Positions 60,419 through 64,000 of a DNA stretch of 64,000 nucleotides are shown here, piece after piece (within the stretch, counting starts at the first letter, position 1; each line of letters opens with the position of its first letter). The notes below the pieces were generated by a model. The model had not been told where the DNA came from, made no database searches, and saw only the letters and a list, made by a program, of their open reading frames with translations. This DNA is from Terrimicrobiaceae bacterium (GTDB lineage Bacteria > Verrucomicrobiota > Verrucomicrobiia > Chthoniobacterales > JAATET01): positions 36,427 through 100,426 of the forward strand of contig JAQTOP010000002.1 in NCBI GenBank assembly GCA_028713285.1, in the 5' to 3' direction. A program made the position numbers and the translations under genes.

Positions 60419-61555
60419 CTAGCTATCGACCGGCGTGGGCGCGGTGCTGTTCGCAGGCTGCTGGGTATTGTTGCGCTCGATGGCGGCATTCGGCGCGAGC
60501 TTGAAGCCGCCGGAAGTGACGACTTCCTCGCCGGGCTTGAGCCCGCTCACCACGGCGACCTGATCGCCCTGGCTCGCGCCGAGTTTCACGACCTGCTGCC
60601 GCACGCCGTCATAGGCGTGACCGTCGGCGTCCTTCATCCTCTCGATGACGAAGACCGAGTCGCCGTAGGGCGCGTAGTTGATGGCCGTGGCCGGCACGGC
60701 GAGCACCTTCTCCTTCATGGGCAGCATGACGTCGGCATTCACGAACATGCCGGGGCGCAATTTCCTGCCTGGGTTTTCGAGCGTGGCCTGCACCATCACA
60801 TTGCGGGTGGCCTCATCGACGACGGCGTTGACCGAGGTGATCCTGCCGGTGAAGGTTTCGCCGGGCAGTCCGTCGGCCAGGACCTTCACATCGCCCCCGG
60901 GCTGGAGATCCTGCAGGCGCTGCTGGGGCAGCCAGAAGTTCACGTAGATCGGATCGAGCGACTGGAGGGGAACGACGGCGTTGCCGCTCTGGAGGTATTG
61001 GCCGAGGTTCACCTGCCGGATGCCGAGCACGCCGGTAAATGGCGCGCGGATGATCTTGCGCTCGATGGTGGCCTTTGTTTCGGCGACCGCGGCCTCGGCC
61101 TGCCGGAATTCCGCCTGGGCGGCATCGAAGTCGGATTGCGAGGAGACGCGCTTCTGGAGCAGGCCCTGCTGCCTGTCGAGATTGGACTTCGCGAGCTGGA
61201 GGCGCGCAAGACCGGAGTTAAGCTGGGCCTCCTCCTGCTTCGTGTCGAGCTTCACCAGCGGATCGCCCAGCTTGACCTGCTGGCCGGAATCAAACGTGAT
61301 CTTCTCGACGATCCCGGGCAGATCGGTGCTGACGGTCACGCCCTGGACCGCCTGGACGGTGCCGACGGAGGCGAGCGTGGGCTGCCATTCCTGCTCGCCG
61401 AGCTTCATTGAAGTCACCGCGATGGGCGGCATCTTGAATTTCATGCCCGCGAAGGAACGGAATTGCATGACCTTGTAAAACACAAGGCCGCCGATGATGA
61501 CCGCCAGGATGGCGGCCATGATCAGGATGGAGAGCCCGGTTCTACGCCTGAGCAT
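60419..61555 (-). CDS. RND efflux periplasmic adaptor (MFP)
   Basis: SVGTVQAVQGVTVSTDLPGIVEKITFDSGQQVKLGDPLVKLDT; IRAPFTGVLGIRQVNLGQYL. Confidence 0.93.
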   Translation of the reverse strand: MLRRRTGLSILIMAAILAVIIGGLVFYKVMQFRSFAGMKFKMPPIAVTSMKLGEQEWQPTLASVGTVQAVQGVTVSTDLPGIVEKITFDSGQQVKLGDPLVKLDTKQEEAQLNSGLARLQLAKSNLDRQQGLLQKRVSSQSDFDAAQAEFRQAEAAVAETKATIERKIIRAPFTGVLGIRQVNLGQYLQSGNAVVPLQSLDPIYVNFWLPQQRLQDLQPGGDVKVLADGLPGETFTGRITSVNAVVDEATRNVMVQATLENPGRKLRPGMFVNADVMLPMKEKVLAVPATAINYAPYGDSVFVIERMKDADGHAYDGVRQQVVKLGASQGDQVAVVSGLKPGEEVVTSGGFKLAPNAAIERNNTQQPANSTAPTPVDS

Positions 61556-62108
61556 AGGCTACTGCAACTGGAGGCGCACTTTGGTCCGCGGTCTCTTGCT
61601 CAATGAGTTTCGTTCCCGCGAGATGCAGGCCGTCCTGGAGCTTTCGGCTGAGGCGAATGAATTCCGCGCGCTCTTCCTCGGTGAGGGTTGCGGGAATCGT
61701 GGCCACGAGGCGGAAGTAGCCCGGGAGGACTTTCTTGAGCAATTCGCGGCAGGCCGGGGTGCTCTCGACGCGCATCGAGCGGCGGTCGCTCGGATCGATC
61801 GCCCGGCCCACATAGTGGTCGCGCTCGAGGGTGTCGAGCAGACCGGTCATGGTCGCACGGGTGACGCCGATCAAGTCCGCGAGCTCGGAAGGTTTTCGCG
61901 TGATGCTTTCTTCGACGCCCAGCAGCAGCATGACGGCAAACCGGCCCGGCGTGATGCGATGCTCGGCCAAATACCGGGCTTCGACCTCGGAAACGGCCTC
62001 ACCGGTATTCAGCGCGGCCACGAACATATCGTAGGCAGCGGCATCGAACTCCGGTCGGGACCTGGCGGCTTCGAGAAGGGGGGCGTGACGGGGTATTTCC
62101 TTGGACAT
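61542..62108 (-). CDS. MarR-family transcriptional regulator
   Basis: ITPGRFAVMLLLG...PSELADLIGVTRATMTGLLDTLERDHYVGRAIDPSDRRSMRVESTPACREL. Confidence 0.92.
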   Translation of the reverse strand: MSKEIPRHAPLLEAARSRPEFDAAAYDMFVAALNTGEAVSEVEARYLAEHRITPGRFAVMLLLGVEESITRKPSELADLIGVTRATMTGLLDTLERDHYVGRAIDPSDRRSMRVESTPACRELLKKVLPGYFRLVATIPATLTEEERAEFIRLSRKLQDGLHLAGTKLIEQETADQSAPPVAVAYAQA

Positions 62109-62323
62109 TTACAGAGATAGGGTTGTGGGTTTTTGTAAGGTTAATCGACTTGATGGATTATGGCATAAGAAATAAGGTCGCATACGGCGAGCGCAAGTCT
62201 TTTTATGACCGTGCAAGAAGGCGGTCACAGAGGGATCGATCCCTTTCAAATACCGATGGATTGCTTCCGCGACATGTCAAATGGGATCTTCGGCGGAAGA
62301 TTCCGCACGGGAAAGCGATGGCA

Positions 62324-63667
62324 TCAGCGAGCGGCACCCGGCGCTGTCGGGATGGTCTCGGCGATGATGCGGTAGATGTCCGTGTTATCGAGGTAGCCAT
62401 GCACCTTGTCGCTGCCGGGACCGTCGCCGAGAAGCCACACGTCTCCGCCGGTGTGCATCGCGGCGCGCGCCGCCATGGCGGCTGGCTGCAGGTAATCGGG
62501 ATCGGAAGGCAGCCTGGGCTCCACGACCGTGCGCGGCGGCTGATTCGGCTCGGTGACGACGCGCTCGCGGACGTTCGCCTTCGCCTGGTCGAAGCCGGGG
62601 CCGGTTGCCCACGTGAGAATGCTGGCGGCATTGGTAATGGGGTTGCGCCCGAGCAATGTGTCGCCGCGCGTCGTCAGGGGCACAGGCGGCCCGTTGATTG
62701 CGAGGCCTCCGTTATTGTGGTCGGTCGTGGCGAGGATCAGAATGCGCGGCGGCAGCTCCCTGTGGAGCGCCTCGAGCATGGCATCGAGTTCGAGCACCTC
62801 GACGATGGCGCGCTTCGCATTCCCGAGATGGCACGCCTTGTCGGGCAGGGCCGCCTCGATCATCAGGAAGAAAGGGCGCTCCTTCGCTCGCAAGAAACGC
62901 ACCGCCTGCGTCGCGAGGTCCGCGAGCCGCAGCGAACGCAGGCCGTCGGCGTAATACGGAAATTCCACCGGGGAGAAAGTGCCCAGCACCGGCCGGTCGT
63001 CACCGCCCTTCGCGACATGATCCACGAACGGCTGCCACGCGTCGAATGCGGCGATCTTCGCGGCGGCGAGCTTCGCCTGCGTCGCGCGCACGACGGGCAA
63101 CTCGCCTGGCTCGTAGGAAATTCCGGATTTCCCGGAGAGATCGGCGACCCATTTCGCGCCGCCGCCGAGCAGGAGATCGGCGCGCGGGCCGAGCTGATCC
63201 ACCATTTTTGCGGCGATCAGCGCGTTCTCATCGCGGTTGCCGTGCTCGATGAGAAACGGCGCCTCGGTCGCGCCCGTGATCGAGTCGTCCGTGACGATGC
63301 CCGTGGACCATCCTGCCTTGCGGGCGAGATCGAGCAGGCTCGGCGGGCTGTCCTTCGAGCGTGCGTGCGCCATGCCGACGACGCGATCGTCGGCCTTGAT
63401 GCCGCGAGCCAGCGCGGTGGCCGCCGCCGCGGAATCGGTGACGACATCCGAGCCCGAGTAAGTGCGCACGATGGCAGTCTGCGGGAAGGATTCGAGCGCG
63501 AGATGTCCCTTCACGCCCCGCGCGTAAATGCGGGCGGCGGTGAGGAGCTCCTGCGAGGTTCCGTCGGAGATGACGAGCACGATGCCCGCGAGCGGCACCT
63601 CCTGCGCAGTCGCCGGGAAAGGGAGGAGCAGTGTGAGCAGGGCGCAGAATAAAAAGGGACGAGGCAT
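62324..63667 (-). CDS. Alkaline phosphatase, exported
   Basis: Signal peptide; GIVLVISDGTSQ; SGSDVVTDSAAAATALARGIKADDRVVGM; ILATTDHNNGGLAING. Confidence 0.88.
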   Translation of the reverse strand: MPRPFLFCALLTLLLPFPATAQEVPLAGIVLVISDGTSQELLTAARIYARGVKGHLALESFPQTAIVRTYSGSDVVTDSAAAATALARGIKADDRVVGMAHARSKDSPPSLLDLARKAGWSTGIVTDDSITGATEAPFLIEHGNRDENALIAAKMVDQLGPRADLLLGGGAKWVADLSGKSGISYEPGELPVVRATQAKLAAAKIAAFDAWQPFVDHVAKGGDDRPVLGTFSPVEFPYYADGLRSLRLADLATQAVRFLRAKERPFFLMIEAALPDKACHLGNAKRAIVEVLELDAMLEALHRELPPRILILATTDHNNGGLAINGPPVPLTTRGDTLLGRNPITNAASILTWATGPGFDQAKANVRERVVTEPNQPPRTVVEPRLPSDPDYLQPAAMAARAAMHTGGDVWLLGDGPGSDKVHGYLDNTDIYRIIAETIPTAPGAAR

Positions 63668-63740
63668 CGCGGCAGTGGCGGACGAAGGACGTGTAAAGCG
63701 GCGGCGTGGGAATGACAAACCGATCGTGGTCGCGAATTTG

Positions 63741-64000
63741 TCACTTTGCGCCGGCGGCTGAATGCGCGCGCGATTTGAAATCGGAGGGAGGAGGATCGTC
63801 AAAGAGGTCCGGCTGCGCCTCCGCGTCGTCGGCGAATCGCACGCCGGTTCCGAGCAGGCGCACGGGCAGGCTGCGGCGTCCGTGGGCCGCGTCGAGCAAT
63901 TGCAGGAACACCGCGACCGTCGGCTCCGGGCACACGCATTCCCGCGTCGTGCGCGTGAAATCGGCGTATTTGATTTTCACGAACGCCTTCCGGATGCGGC
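63741..64000 (-). CDS. dinB: DNA polymerase IV C-terminal part (truncated by window end)
   Basis: FVKIKYADFTRTTRE...LLDAAHGRRSLPVRLLGTGVRF..QPDLFDD, Y-family little-finger region. Confidence 0.8.
   Translation of the reverse strand, partial: RIRKAFVKIKYADFTRTTRECVCPEPTVAVFLQLLDAAHGRRSLPVRLLGTGVRFADDAEAQPDLFDDPPPSDFKSRAHSAAGAK

Noticed and set aside
57529-60504. 991-aa plus-strand ORF opposite the RND permease
   Set aside because: Very high GC shadow ORF; low-complexity charged sequence without motifs, antisense to a clear RND protein.

Overview
64 kb of a GC-rich bacterial chromosome, read as Verrucomicrobia-like from gene content only (PEP-CTERM protein, eukaryote-type GlyRS, 'GEGEAPAEPW' palindromic repeat); taxonomy was not computed. 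Most of the window is housekeeping on both strands: an AddB-like nuclease and AddA-like helicase, an NtrC-type regulator, xseB-dxs, glyS, gpmA, xthA, sucCD, mnmG, cdd, msrA, pdhABC, lpd, an amino-acid ABC transporter, infA, a MarR/MFP/RND efflux operon, an alkaline phosphatase and a partial dinB. Two regions stand out as accessory. The first (about 18.7-34.1 kb) is a glycan-catabolism locus bracketed by AraC regulators. It holds two divergent GH38-type proteins, a phosphomannose-isomerase-like fusion protein, an unassigned GH42-like hydrolase, a mutarotase-like protein, a Gfo/Idh oxidoreductase, an SGNH esterase and a PhyH dioxygenase, with no transporter. The second (about 43.1-45.3 kb) separates pdhABC from lpd and is full of broken toxin-antitoxin genes and palindromic repeats. 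Other signals are three parS-like palindromes (two in or next to mnmG, one in infA) and an AT-rich intergenic region with DnaA-box-like 9-mers. No tRNA, rRNA, CRISPR array or intact transposase was seen. All product calls come from reading motifs; no database search was run.
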